Source: Metallyticus violacea
Lineage: Eukaryota > Arthropoda > Insecta > Mantodea > Metallyticidae
Length of the DNA: 64,000 nucleotides
Direction of reading: 5' to 3'
Assembly (NCBI GenBank): GCA_030762175.1
Contig: CM060840.1
Coordinates: 39,500,501-39,564,500, forward strand
Translations under genes and position numbers: made by a program
Notes under the pieces: model-generated
Databases searched by the model: none
The model's input: the letters and a program-made list of their open reading frames with translations, nothing else
Told to the model about the DNA's origin: nothing
Part shown: positions 35,036-48,270 of the stretch, one piece after another
Position numbering within the stretch: the stretch's first letter is position 1
Layout of the letters: the number at the start of each line of letters is the position of its first letter

Positions 35036-38000
35036 TAAATGAAACAAGTTTCCTTATAGAAGATGTCTGAAAAATAATGAAGTTTTATTAGGCAAAAATT
35101 TAATTCTATTTTAAATATATTAGGAAAAATGTTATAATAGAAATAGATTGATATGTTGTGTAAAAAAGTGCTGGTGTCAGCATGCTACATATAAATAAAT
35201 GTTTCAAACCTAAAGGCCGGCATTTAGGTTTGGTGGATAAATTTATGTACTTTAGTGTCATTTCTCTTATGTTGCTAGCAAAATAAAGTTTGCTTATTTA
35301 TATTCTAAATTTTTGTCTTGGTTGCTTAAACAAAACTGTTCTTGAATACAACTGTACATCCCAGCTCTGTATAGAGTCGGTAAATGAGAAGGGAAAGGGG
35401 TGGTACGGAAAGCACCTGTGGCTGCATCCTTATATATTGACCACACATACATATATACATACACGTGCGCCTTTTTTCCCTTTTTTTGCCCTACAGCTTC
35501 AACCGTAAGCAACAAGTGATTCCGTTTCTCCCTGTTTTCTTTAACCATCTTCCCACTTATGAGTTCAGTTTGCGGTATGCAATCTTGAGCAAGAAGGCCG
35601 CCCTAAACAATATTTTCTCCTCTTCCGTTTCTGGTATAATCAGTACCGGGCATATTCCAATTATGAAAGAGAAGAGAAGAAAAGAAAAAAGCATACCTAC
35701 CTATGGCATAGCATTATTAAAAACGCCAGCATGTAGTGCTTAATTAAATTATATATTTATTAGCAAGGTCATACATTCACTTAAGTGGTTCATGTTGGTT
35801 AATCTACTATTTTGTAGTCGGGGTAGCAAAATTCAGGCGATTTCATAATTAATTAATTAGTTTTTAAAAATGAGTATTTTGGTAGGTAAAAATTATGCAT
35901 ACTTTTTTCGGTATCGCTGTTATCATAATTGTCATCTTATTCAGCACCCTATTATTGATCTTTTGAGTCTCTAAGTTATTTTCTTTGTAAACATTCATTT
36001 TGTTAAAACGTTCAACAAAGCACTTTCTTTTCCTATTATTTTTATGATTAAGGGTTTTCAAAAGTAGTGTAACTTACTAGCGCACATTTTGATTATTATT
36101 CGCAAAATATTGTTGTGCAACACTTAGTTTTTCTAGAGTATCTTCTAAATTTTTGATCAGTTTAATTTTCCTCCTGTAATAAAGAGGTTTGTGAAATCAT
36201 AAAATGAGGAGTTGAAATTCTCAGAATTCTCACAAATCGGAAGAAAAAATTACTCATAAATAATACCACCAATATTAATCGAAAATATATAAAGGAAGTT
36301 AATGTTAGTATTTGTCAATGATAAATGTTTCAAATAATACAGAATATTTGAACTCAGAAAATTTTGTTTATTTACAGAAATATTTGTCTTGTTTCTGAAG
36401 AAGTTGTAAAACTTGCCTATGGCTTTTCAAATACTAAATGTTGAACTAATGAAATACTATTTACTCTAAAATAGGAAAGTGTGATATGTGTTGCAGAGAA
36501 ATCAATAAATTCAGATAAATGGCTGTTCACTTAGAAGAGCAGGATCTTCTAAGTATTGTTATATATTTGAATTTATTCTCTCATAGTACATACACATGTT
36601 AAAGTTTAATGATATTATCAATAACTTCAATAACAAGTATTATTAAACTGTTCTGTTTTCAAGTCAAATATTTTAAAATGTAAAAACTGATGTGACTCGA
36701 TGTTTTTTCAAAAAAGTAATGACATTTCAACTAAAATTACTCATAATTTTGAAGATACATAAAATATCTATTTTTTCATCTGTTACATTTGAATTTTTTC
36801 GTATACTTAAGTAATAAAATAAGCATTATGACCAGTAAGAAGCCTCAAGTCTGGAACTTTCAACATTTTAGTTATTGCTTTAGTCAAAAGCGTTAAAAAA
36901 GTATCGTTAATCTCTTTAGTAATATGTCTATCATTAGATATTAAGTAGTATGATAGTAAAGTATTAAAAGCAATGACATGTACTTCTGGAAACTCTACCG
37001 GAATTCGCTTCACATTATTCCTCAATTCAAGGCAAGGCCTTGGGAAGAGTTTGAATCAGTTACATAATCCCGCTTGATTTTATTATAACTAAAACATCTT
37101 GCCTAATGATTATACTACTTTACTACAGCAAGGCGACTACTTAATCTTTGATTAAGCATAATTAAATGGGTTAGAGAAGCTACACCAATTGTTTGTTCTA
37201 TAGAAAACATTATTCTTTTCGTTTTCCTAAAGCATTTTAAACCTAGCTGTTATAACACATTTTTAATTTATACATTAAGTTTAGGGCAGAAATAATTAAC
37301 CCTGTTAAAATGTAACTTAAGATACGTAGTAAAGGATATAAAGGACACATGAAAAATATGGGCTCATTTTTTTTAACAAAATGACAATTAAACACATCTG
37401 TTGTTGCTTAGTGTCACTTTAAGATACTCTATTCATATTGTGAAAGACGAGGCTCATTTTAGGAAAAATGGCTAAAGAAAATAAATCATACAGGGTAAGA
37501 AAGGGTACATTGCCACTTTCCAGTTAAAGAATGAACTCAATTCATTCTTTTTTCACTCATTTTACAAGAATAGTATAGTGATCATTGCTGTCTGAAGTGT
37601 TAGTTAATATAACTTAAGAATACATGTAAATTTAGTTTATTCTGCTGTGTTTAGCTGTTGCTTAGTATTCGCTCATAGAATGGAACCTTCTGAAGTGAAA
37701 AACATAAAACAAATAAATGTATATCGAATGGTAACATGTCTACAGTGCATAAAAGGTAAAAACAACAATCTCATAAAATGAGGGATTTGCAGTTGTATGC
37801 GACTAGTGAGAGCCTGAAAAAACGAAACACAACATTTTCAAACAATTCAACATTTTTGTACTATAACAAGAAGAAGAAAGAAACAGGTTGCTTACTGTCT
37901 TCCTATGGCCAATTTCATCTGCTAGTGTACTATGCTAGTCTCACTTTTCCTTAAACACATAAAATGAACACGATTTACTGGTCTAATGTTATCTAACAAT

Positions 38001-38980
38001 TGTTTATTTCTAGGAACTACTGATAAGTGCAAACACTTGCAAGATCTGATAAAGTGCTGAAAAAGATAAGGAAAAAGATTGCTTCTCAAACCTTCCATAA
38101 AAATTAGCAAAGGGTTCTTTCATGAACTTATTTGAAAATTTTCATTTTCCATAATTTTGCAGTTTATTCCTATAAATATTAGCTTTTTTGTATTTTATAC
38201 AAGTTAGCAGTTTAAAAATAGTTTCAAACAAATCAATTATTCTTTTAAAGTTTGGAGTAATAATTTTAAAAATAATATTTTTACATTAACTTGTTTAGCT
38301 TTCAAGTCAAGTACAGGAGTAAAATAATGTAATGCAATGTGTCCCTTCTTTCTCGGGCATTGTATAATTATAATGTGCATTATTGTTTTGAGATTGCAAT
38401 TGCTAATTTTAATCAGTAAGCAATACTCCGCTCAATTTTATAAGTAAAATGCTACATTTTATAGAATTACTAAGATTCTTAAATTGTTCAATAATACATA
38501 GAATTAAATGTTTAAAATACCTCTATTGTAAAGGTTGTAAAATGTCCATCAGCCCCTTCTTTCTATGTACCTTTTTTTATAAAATCAATGCTGTGATAAG
38601 ATCTGGATCGGGTCGAAAATTTAAACTTACAGGAAAATAAAGAAATGCCCATATTATCCTTATGTTTATATTTTCAGTATTATAGAAAAATAGAAACAAA
38701 TAACTGATTATGAAAACATATGTAAATAAAGGGATAATTGTTTAGGAGATCCAGAAAAGGCAAATAAAACGCTACAAACCTTAACTCCGTTATATATCTA
38801 TTTGGTCACTTTGTGCAAAGAACGCACCATCAACTGCAAGTGTAATGATATTTATGTATGTCTATGACATTTCTTGCCCCCAACTGGCACAGTGAATAAC
38901 TCAATAATCAAAGTGAATATTTTAACATTAAAAAGTCACCCATGCCATCGTAAACCATGACTCGCAATCGTGTACACGCC
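35036..38980. other. A+T-rich DNA, no supported gene
   Basis: Chance frames only (for example 36807-37025 and 37922-38110 on the minus strand). None carries a motif or splice context that I trust. Confidence 0.55.
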
Positions 38981-38986
38981 ATAAAC

Positions 38987-39047
38987 ATGGCTACATTTGA
39001 ATATCGGCTAAGGTTACAAGAATCTGGGGCCGAGAGAAGTGCTGTAG
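38987..39047 (+). other. Weak candidate first coding exon
   Basis: ATG in a good context (AAACATGG) opens 20 codons (MATFEYRLRLQESGAERSAV) and runs to a donor-like TAG/GTTAGT at 39048, leaving phase 1. A second donor-like GAAG/GTAAGC follows 10 bp later. Local GC is higher than its flanks. There is no homology and no TATA or initiator that I can defend. Phase 1 is compatible with the candidate exon at 57170, so it could be an alternative first exon, but this is speculative. Confidence 0.2.
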
Positions 39048-39499
39048 GTTAGTGAAGGTAAGCGAGTTCCCCGCTGTAAATCATCTGTTGGACACTGCGT
39101 TATTTGTTGCGCGCTTGGGTACATAGAGTCTGTAATACGCGTCATATAAATGATTGCCGTTTTGATGTGAAGGAGATAGTAAATGCTTCCATCTTTTACA
39201 TTAAATAAGAGACAAATATAAAGGAATCACTGAAAAAATATCAAGCTAGTCCTTTTAGATACTATTAAAAGTATAACTATTTATATTTGTGTGCCTAATA
39301 TATATACTCCATAAAGAATATAAAATTACCATATTATGACAATGGTTGATATCCAGAACAATACAATTCAACCACTAGTTCTATTTCCTACCTTTTTCTT
39401 CCATTCCCTCCTCATTCCTCATTCTTTTGAAATTCCCATAATGTTAAAAAAAATTAAAGGCAATCTGAACCAAAATTATACAGGGAGTTATTTTTAGCC

Positions 39500-40565
39500 A
39501 TTACCAAGTATATTTAACAGATCCTAAGGTTGGCATGGAAAGTAAACAAAATGGTGCGATATGTGGCGAATGTATAATTTCATGTTACTGCAATTAAACA
39601 TATGAATTTATTTATTTGGTTCATTGCAGTTATGTGGTTTATTAAAGTAGTCTATAGTTGGAAGTTAATAAACTGATTTTAAAACTTAGTGTTTTATTAA
39701 ATTAATATTGATTTTCTGAAATCACATCAGGAATTGTGTAATAGAAAGTGCTTGGTATAACATGAGCGCTTCTTTTTATGTGCCTGATCGTACTTCCAAT
39801 TATGACATATCATCCCACACCACCATATTTATATTTCCTAAACAGCCGTTATTAAAAAGAAGGGGATAAAGAGCACACACCGTGCTAGTTTTGAAATTAA
39901 TGATAAAAATGTAGTGTATATTAAACGTTTCCCACCAAAATTCCTGATTAGAGAGGATATTTTTCACTATACAAAAAGGTGAATAGTTCGTGTTCCTAGA
40001 AAATATCCAGAATTAACTAATAATACTTATCCCTCAATTTCCCCTAATCTACCATAATGTCTGACAGGCTAAGCAATGAAAGGGAATATCAAGAAGAACA
40101 TATGAAACGGGTTTTGGAGCGAGATGAAGAGAAGGTTAGTGAATGGTATGAGCAGGATATTATAACATGCTTCGACTCCTTTGCAAGTGAGGTTAAGAAA
40201 AGATAGATACTCTCATTTACAACTATTACCAAGGAAGACTATGTCCTTTTTCTTAAAATAGAGGGCAATAAATATGATGCTATCGCCACTATTTCGATTG
40301 GTTTTAAGGTGTTCAGTAATTTGGAGGTTGCATTTCATAAATAGTGCTTACCTGTGGAGAAATTTATAATTCATATTATTTTATATTTCTTTAACATATG
40401 AGAAATATTGTTTGTAAACAATTTCAAATTCTTAAAAACCATCGAAATATTTTCTAATGAATAATGTCATCTTGTCAACATAATAATGCATAAAAGTTTG
40501 TATTTGCTATTGGTAGCAATTGGGCCACTTCGGCCGCCATTTTTTCCGCATTCGGGTCTGTAAAT
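39500..40565 (+). repeat. Unidentified ~1 kb dispersed repeat, copy A, with coding relic
   Basis: It is collinear with 50340-51285. Shared blocks in order include ACAAAATGGTG, GGTTTAT..TAGTTGGA, AATAGAAAG(T/C)G, ACCATATTTA, GGATAAAGA, ATATGAAGAG / AGATGAAGAG, GAATGG, CCAAGGAAG, TATGTCCTTTT, GAGAAATATTGTTTGTAAAC and TTTGCTATTGGTAG. Copy A keeps three coding-like segments in nearby frames: EINDKNVVYIKRFPPKF (about 39894-39945), EEHMKRVLERDEEKVSEWYE (about 40096-40155) and TKEDYVLFLKIEGNKYDA (about 40228-40281). They would join into one protein if two frameshifts or stops were bridged. I do not recognise the protein. It may be a little-known transposon with its own ORF or a duplicated host gene fragment. 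Confidence 0.6.
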
Positions 40566-43375
40566 AAAGTCGGTCTTGTTTATAGCGTACGTTCGCATCT
40601 AAAAGCAAAACGCGGTGTTTCAACGTCGCACCAATCGCTGGTTCCAGAACGAACAAATTCTTCACATTTCTACTGGCACAACTTTGGTCAATAATAGCAC
40701 GCACAAAGTATTAATTTTATTTTATAATGAGCACTAATCTGCGTTATGGGAGTTCGAAGTAGCGTCTATCTGCAGTCACACATTTCTGACATATTGTAAT
40801 AAAATGTGTATTCACTCACAACATCTCTGCTTCCGTAATGCTTCCAATGCTTGACTTGATGTTTTCTTTAAGCTTCTTTACAATATAGAAATTATTTCAG
40901 TAAACTTTATTTCTTCTTAGCTCAAATTGTAACATTCCAATCAATACAGTACAGTAAAATTTGCTCATCAACACACTGTAGTTAATAAATAACACTGGCG
41001 CACTAATAACTTAAAATAACATGCAATAACACAAATATTTGACCTATAATGACTCTTGAACAAATTAGTTTGCAATTTCACAAAAAAACAGAAATAATGC
41101 TCGCTCTCATATCAGTAAAATGAGTCTAACTGTCCATGTGCAGCCATTATTCTGGTTGTCTGTTGCTATCACACGTGACTGGCTAGCATTATCTTGATCT
41201 AGCACGCGCTGCTTTCAGCTGCAGATGCTGGCCTAAAATAGCTTTCGGTAAATATTTGTCACATTTGAAGAATATATCTAACATTAAGATTAGATGGGTG
41301 AACATCATGGTGTCGAAAACTTATTTGAAATTTGGTCCTCAAAGTAGCTTGTAAGGTAATTATTTTGATCTTTAAAGGAATGTAAGAGAGCTATAAATGG
41401 AAAAGTATTGAGCATTTGTCTACATTTCATTACTTTATAGTATTATAAAGTCGATAAGTGAAAACTTAGCTTTAATTAGAATAAGCAGTTGGAGTCTTAA
41501 AATAGACACAGGTGATTTGTTATAAAACAGACGCCATTACAACTGAAAAAATAAGAGATAAAAATAGTTGAATAGAATGAGTAGTAGTAAAGCAGTTATG
41601 ATTAGTGACTGCATATCTTTTGTAAATAAACGAAATAGGAAAAAGGGTAAACACCACATTCGCAGGGGAAATAAAATAAAACAGAAAATACTGGAGATAA
41701 AAACATGAAGAATGTGTGTAGAACAACTTCCAAATAGTAAAAAGTAGTAACAGTCTACTTAAATAATGGAGGACCTAAATCAATCATAGTTAATCCCTCT
41801 ATTGTTAAAACTTAATGTTCCATAACATATCGCGGTGCTAATAAACAATTCCGACCGTGCCGATGTTCTTACCTTTCTGACCACTATCGTGAACCTCCCT
41901 ATCGAGTTTATTATATCCTGGGACCTCATACGGTTATCTCGTTCCAGAGCTAAGGGACGACTCGAAAAACTTTTGGCCAGGTCTCACTATTATGATCTAT
42001 TTAAATGAAAAATGATTTTTTCATACAAGTTCTGTGTTGGGCTAAGGTTTGGAATGAGAGCAGATAGAAAAAATAGGTTATTTTGTGGGCAAACAGTCAC
42101 TGTAACTCAGACGGTAAAACCATTGGTACAATAATCAGGCGATCCCTGTTTCGTGCCAGGCTGTGATCTCCAAATTGTTTTCTTTTACTATAATTCGAAA
42201 TATAATCTTGAATTTTAGATTCTGAGGCATACAGCAGTTTGGCTGCTCGAATAACCTTATTTATGTCTCTAGTACAAACAGCAATGGCTCTCTGCCCAAT
42301 TTTCTTTGTTAGAAATCGCGGTTTTATTGACAAAAATGCGGCCTTGCAACTCGCACTAGCGCGAATTCTTCAACAAGAGCCATACAGTAATAACATGTCA
42401 GTTCAATAAACTTGTAGCTTAGTAGAAAGCTTTTCTATATATCATCATTGATTCATGAAGGTACAGCATTCAAGATTCTAGCCGCAGCAACGTAATTATA
42501 CAAATCACTTTGGAATTACTGAAGACCATAATGAACTTTTTCATCGATTTGGCAGTCACCAGATGACATAATTTTACCATTTTGAATTACTCAAGGGGGT
42601 ACTTGAAATTTTTCCAACCATTTTCTGTAATTAGCTTTTGTTGTGCCTAAGAAATGCATTCTGCCTGAGCTGCTATTTTTAGTTTATACATTTCTTTTAT
42701 TAAGCAATAAATGTGCATATTCACGTTATCATAAGAGCAGCTAAATGAGTTTAACACATGCAAAAATATATACAATTGTTCTTAAAGTTCTCGAAAGCAA
42801 AAAGGAATAAATTGAAGTGAAAGTTTCGTAAAAGAAAGCTTCCTATTCAATTATTTTCAAGTATGCTCAAATTTTTAGATATGTATACCTACAAATTATT
42901 TGCACTAATGGTCTTAGAAGTCTCGGATAGACTTTTATCTTCTATTTATGTTCATAGAAATAAATTGATAGCATTCTGACAAATCTGAATAAACCAATAA
43001 AATATGCTAATATTTTCACTTTTGTCCTTTTTTCTTTGCATTTATCAACAAAAAGTCATATAAAATATAAAACCATTTATTACTAACTTTTTGAAGACTG
43101 TATTTTAGTTCATACTTATTGTAATTACTTTAACATCGGGTTATTCTAAAGCCAGTTTCCAGTTTCAAATGAGCATAACTTTGACCAAGTTTTAGATTCT
43201 GAAAAAATAAAAACTACAATTTTGTAAAGAAAAAAAAAACGAAATTCTATTGCAACAAAAATATAATAAAGGAATAAAGAAGAAAAAGTTAAATATGACC
43301 ACTACCTTGTGGTTTAATCGTTTTTCTATGCTATAAACGACATTAGAAAGTGCAATTATAGAATTATTTTCAGTT
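40566..43375. other. Mixed DNA, GC-richer to 41240, possible tRNA-like trace at 42090
   Basis: The minus-strand frame 40507-40704 overlaps the end of repeat copy A and carries no known motif. A tRNA-like trace lies at 42097-42170 (GTAACTCAGACGGTAAAACC, then GCGATCCCTGTTTCGTGCC), overlapped by a 78-codon minus-strand frame, and may be the head of another SINE. Nothing else is supported. Confidence 0.35.
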
Positions 43376-43379
43376 ACTT

Positions 43380-44015
43380 CCTATATCGATTGTATAAGTT
43401 CTCGTGAATTGTATTCATATCTGGTGTCCTAGGAGGCTAATTGTTTGGAAAAGCCTACTATTACATGATTATCAAATGAGCTGCATGTGGTGGAGTGTCG
43501 TCTTGCATAAACAATATTTTTATATCATGATTCTGTAATGCTGGTATACAAAGTCTTGCAATACTGGAAAATATCGCTGTCCGTTTGCCGTTACTATTTT
43601 CTTTTGTCCATTTGCCATTTCTTTATAGAAATAAGGTCCTATTATAAAATGTTACGTAAAACCATACGAGGCAAATATCTTGTTATCATATAATTTTTGT
43701 CCAATATTTATTGTGTTTCAATTTTTTGCCACCGATTTCCTGCAATAATGAATGTTGCCACTTCCATTTAATTCGAAATGTGTCTCATCTGTCCACAAGA
43801 TATTGTATAGCCATTCAAAGTTATTCTAAATATCTGCTAACATTTTCAAAGCCAAAGTAACTCAAATATACTAATTCTGTTCTTTGAGTTCAAAATGCAT
43901 TCTCATTTTATAGAAATATATTCAAAACTGCCTTCACAGATTTAGCCACACTGCTAAATAACTCATCTCCAAACGCTGTACCACTTTATATGCAGAATTT
44001 TCAGACAAATCACAA
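43380..44015 (-). pseudogene. Tc1/IS630-superfamily transposase relic with DDE-domain motifs
   Basis: Minus-strand frames spell, in order, ILWTDETHFELNGSGN (first catalytic Asp, about 43750-43800), GPYFYKEM, KILFMQDDTPPHAAHLI (second Asp, about 43490-43535) and PPRTPDMN (third Asp, about 43410-43435). These are the conserved DDE-domain landmarks of insect IS630/Tc1-type transposases (W.DE.HF.LNG, QD.A..H, P.SPD...). Stops and frameshifts separate them, so the gene is dead. N-terminal traces reach about 44010. Terminal inverted repeats were not found. Confidence 0.72.
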
Positions 44016-45042
44016 TTGTTTATACAAGAGTGACAGTGTTACCATAGCCACGAAAGTTAAACAAATGCATTTAGGGGGGGGGGGAGCCAATACCTCTAAA
44101 GCATAATAGTATCTATGTGAAATCAATTTGTTAATATGTGCAGAAGATACAGTCATATCAACTGTAAACTTAATTTAGAATAATCGTATATTGTTTCTTT
44201 AATAATCACATAATATATTGAGTAGTAATTTTGTTTTGTTGCTTTTTAGTTAGCAACGAAAGTTTTTACTCTTCAAAGTGCCAAGGGTGCTATATAGCCT
44301 ACATACTCCATTCAGTTCTTTGCACTTACTTTATTCGATTCTCTATCACCTAACTTTAACTTTTATTTGCTCTTAGTATATGTTTGCTCTCTAAAATCAG
44401 TTAAAGGCAATGGAAAAGCAGGAAAACAATAACAAACTGTTTTGGCAAGAGGGCACGTTTCAAAAGGAAACATGGCCTTAAGAGAGTTTCGAATCAGTGT
44501 GGAATGACAACGTGCAATATCATTCAGGAGATATACAGAGAGAAAGCAAAAGTAGGAAACGTTTCTTTACAAAAATGGGATTATCTTGAGAAAAAGAGCC
44601 GCGCTGAATCTTGATCTGCCCTGAAAGCTTGCTAGAAACAACAGAATATTAGAACATTCGACGAGCCTCTGTACCAACGGCTGCCTTTGTCGTTCTTTGA
44701 ACTGGGGTGAACTTTAGAATTGAAAATAAGCTGCAAGGAACAAGAGATAACATTTTAAGTGCTTCTCACTTGTGACTAGGGAGTGATGGTTCTACAGGCG
44801 AAGAGTGCATAATAAAATATATTGATTTCGGCGCAATGAGCACATAAAGGTCGAAAAAATCTTACCATGTTTGATATAACTCACTTTATTTGATTTATTT
44901 GTTTTTTTTTTTCTTTGTAATTTTTAATTCTTCACAGCATCCTTTAACTTATCGGGACAAAAATGAGACGGATAATTACGAAAAGACCCCACGGGATACT
45001 CGTTAATTAGTATTCGACTTTTCCAAGGCATGTATTTAATTA
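44016..45042. other. A+T-rich DNA, no supported gene
   Basis: A run of nine to ten G (about 44074-44083) is the only notable feature. The block 44400-44760 is GC-richer and may be an old repeat. Confidence 0.45.
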
Positions 45043-45300
45043 ATTGAATAGTGTTCAATGCCCATTTTAACTACTGAGGCACCACAGGCGATGACACAGA
45101 TGATGAATGAGATGAAATGATATATTGGGAAAGAATTTCTTTTTAAGGAAGGAAACGTTCCAGGCTTAAGTTTAGGGTACCTCCCCGGCATTTGTCACTA
45201 TGAGGACTTAGAAAAACCTGGAAAAAACCTCAGGCAGCGAGAACACTCCTGGTGGGAATCAAATCCCAGACCTTAACGACCTCGGCCAAACATGGCGGTT
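45043..45300 (-). repeat. SINE family B, most complete copy
   Basis: Read on the minus strand it begins with a tRNA-like head containing TGGCCGAGGTCGTTAAGGTC and the B box GGATTTGATTCCCA. It continues through GAGGTTTTTTCCAGG, AGTCCTCATAGTGACAAATG and CCGGGGAGGTACCCTAAACT, and ends in CATCATCTGTGTCATCGCC followed by a short GCCTCAGTAGTTAAAATGGG block. The family is recognised by comparison with 4066, 13365, 22915 and 60810. The clover-leaf is degenerate, so it is not a tRNA gene. Confidence 0.75.
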
Positions 45301-45524
45301 CAGGACAGGAAGAAACTGAAGAAAACGCCTGATAGAGACATTACCCAGATATCAAACCCATAAACACTGTGGGTAAGGCTCGACGGTTATCCAAATGTAT
45401 GGACCAGATCAGAAATCACAAGCGACCAAGTTTACCTGGTTTTGTAGGGGGGAAAAAACTGCCCAATAGAAGCAACTTAGATGAAGCAAAATTCAAAATA
45501 TGTTCTTCTGTAATCATCTTGTAT

Positions 45525-45915
45525 GAGGGTAGGTCAAAAGTAAAGTTGTGTATTTTATTGATCCAAAACATAGGCAAGCAGTCAGCTTCAACAGGTGTGC
45601 TCGATATAATGCGTAGTTTCAAATCCAAGTAGTGTGGAGCAACAATGGAACAAAGGAAAATCAACAATTATAAAATGGCGATGGTCAAGGGAGGAAGTAC
45701 GTGAAATTAATTTTATCTATGTAGGCAGAAAATATGATACTTGTCAACATCCTCCGCAGATTTATTTTATATGAAATGCATTCAATATCTATCCAATTTG
45801 TGCGAAATTGGTACCATGAATTTGCAGGGTGTGAAATGATTAGTAATAGCTTGTTGCACAACTGACATTAGCACCATTGATTTTCATCTGTTTGGAAAAC
45901 GGAAAATACAAAACA
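45525..45915 (+). pseudogene. Possible internally deleted mariner remnant
   Basis: A mariner-TIR-like GAGGGTAGGTCAAAAGTAAA occurs at about 45525. Plus-strand frames then show VRNWYHEFAGCEM (about 45808-45840), like the mariner N-terminal W..EF..G segment, and IDFHLFGKRKI (about 45878-45910), like the APSD(Y/F)HLFG.LK segment after the third catalytic residue. The region between them is missing. Each piece alone is weak; the order supports a deleted mariner. A family A SINE follows immediately. Confidence 0.35.
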
Positions 45916-45930
45916 GAGAAAGATGCGCAG

Positions 45931-46185
45931 ACTCAAGATTGGGAGTTCAAACCCTGGAAGATCGATTTATTTTGGGTGTAAAAATCCTAATTATAGCATA
46001 CGGCGAATGGAAATAAAGTCATTGGTCCCGTGTCTATATTTACGGCATGTAAATTAACCTCAAGCCTGAAAGAAGAGGCCTCCGAGAAAAAAATTATTAC
46101 AATTTCACGGTCTGAATAGAATGGGTCGCTGATGACCAGAGTTGTTAAAGAGCGTCGTTAAATAAAATAAATCTAACCTAACCTA
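45931..46185 (+). repeat. SINE family A, 5'-truncated and diverged copy
   Basis: Homology begins within the tRNA head (CTCAAGATTGGGAGTTCAAA) and continues through GGTCCCGTGT, CTCAAGCCTGAAAGAAGAGG and GTTAAAGAGCGTCG. The tail reads AAATAAAATAAATC followed by (TAACC)2TAAC, a telomere-like pentamer, not the usual poly-A. Confidence 0.88.
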
Positions 46186-46189
46186 ACAA

Positions 46190-48270
46190 AACAAAAATAA
46201 CATTTGCACCGTAAGTGATTTCGGCCAAATGTTGAAACAGCTTAACGAGCATGATGCAAGTTTCTGTAGTATAAGTATAGAAAAATAGTTTTACGCAATG
46301 AGGAATATTGAATAACTTTGGTGTTTAAGTGCAAAAATAAAGTAGTTATGTTGAAATAAGAGTCCTTAATCATAATCTATCTTTACCCGTTCACCTACAA
46401 ATATTAGAGAAACTTACTCTTTGATTTCATTTGTATAATGGAAATAAATGTTTACATTTCTTAATTACGAACCTTTTGGAAAATTAAAAAATCAAATGGA
46501 GGCATATCTTACTTTGAAACAGGAAGAGGCCTTAAGGTCATACTCTTAAATTTATTATTATTACTGTTACTTTAATTTATTACCATTGATACGTGTCCAT
46601 TTTATTAACTCTTTGGAAGTGGTAGCAATAAGAACAACTTGTGATTTTCTACAGTGGATTGCGGATGTTAATATGTTTCAAGGATAATTTCGTTTATAAA
46701 TCCTATTATTATCAGTTTTTGAGAATTACGTATTGACCTAAAGAATTTACAAACCATTTTTATAACGTTTTTATTGAAACGATCTTTATTAACAGTTGCC
46801 CTAAGGTTGTGTGAATAAGTGAATGAAAATGAAGTGAAAATATACTAAAGGAAAGGAAAATCCTTCCTGTAAGGCTATTATCTCACCAAGAGATCTCTTT
46901 CAGCTTCAAATGGTGTATGAAGGGAAAACCAAACAAATGACTTGCAAAACGCTATTTATTTTGTTTATATATCTGGTCTTTTGCTTGTATCGTTCTCTAA
47001 CTTCTCTTGAACAGGTAGGATGGCTTCTTAGCGAGAATATTCATTATCTAATGTTTGTTTTATTTGTATATCTACATTTAAAAAACTATTTAATTCAGTC
47101 ATTTATTTTCTCCCCTTCTGTTCTTCAGTTTGTATCCTTACTTGAATTTCCCATTTTGTATGTTTGGCATGCATGATTAATGTTCTAAATACTTAAGAGG
47201 AAGAAAAAGAATTTATTGTAGAGGCTAATAAAAATGTAGCGTCAGGTACACGTCTGCTAAAGTTCAGCACTCAAGGACAAAAATGTGAAAAGCATGAATG
47301 TTATTTTTTTTTCTTCTTATATACCTATTTGGAATTTCTGTTTGCTTGGAATTACTATGAACATATATGTATGAACTGAGAAGAACCATGGCTTCGCACA
47401 ATGACACTCCAACAACTGATTTGCATCAAGTTTATTGCACAAGAGTCTGCATTGTTCGGGCTTCAGCAACCACAGGAAGACTGGAGTGCGTAATGTATTT
47501 CTTACCTTAAAGTAATTATTTTCTCTATCATTTTCACATCATTCAAAGGATGAACATTTCAGGTGGACTGTACACATCTTATTCGCTTTGATCGTAGACT
47601 AGCTAGCTATTCAGCTTTCTCGTGATGTTCAAGTGATTCCATGCTTTTTTATTAATTTACCTTTTCTCTGTGTGTGTTATAGTCGCCTAGCTACAGAATA
47701 TGAAGACTTTTATTTCAAAACTTGCAAAGGTGAATAAAACTTATGTAATTTAACAAATAAAAACATCTAAGTTTAGATATTGAGAAGCAAGTTTTAAACC
47801 AATGTTGATTACATCATCCTTTCACCCCACTTTTAAAGTGCAGTTGGTATCTTATGAAACTTAACTTGCTTCCTTTAATTTCCTTGCAATATTGTTGTTA
47901 TATTCTTATTTTAATTTGGACATAATAAAAACATACCACTTATAAGATGAACAAAAATTTCTAGCGGTTTTAGAATAGACATTTAAAAGCATAATATTCT
48001 AACAAAATAATATTTTACTATTAAATATAGTCCATCACCAACGTGACAGAGGCCTGTGGATTTCTTTATGATAGAAATCTTTGGGGCGGGAGACAAAAAA
48101 CAAAAAGAAAAAAAAAATATCCTTCCAGTGCAGTTAACAAATCGAAAAATTTTCGGAGCTTTTGTCCTCGAAGGTGATTATCCAAAGAAAGGAGAATATA
48201 TCTAATAATCTAATGGTGCAATGTCTGGAAAATATGATGGTTATACAAGTCTACCAACCGGTTTTGTCTT
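46190..48270. other. A+T-rich DNA, no supported gene
   Basis: The best frame is a 47-codon plus-strand ORF at 47367-47510 (MYELRRTMASHNDTPTTDLH at its start), with two in-frame ATGs and a donor-like GTAATG at 47491. It has no homology or partner exon and is probably chance. Nothing else is supported. Confidence 0.45.

Noticed and set aside
46165..46190. Interstitial telomere
   Set aside because: Only about two and a half CCTAA units are present, attached to a SINE tail, which is too short for a telomeric array.
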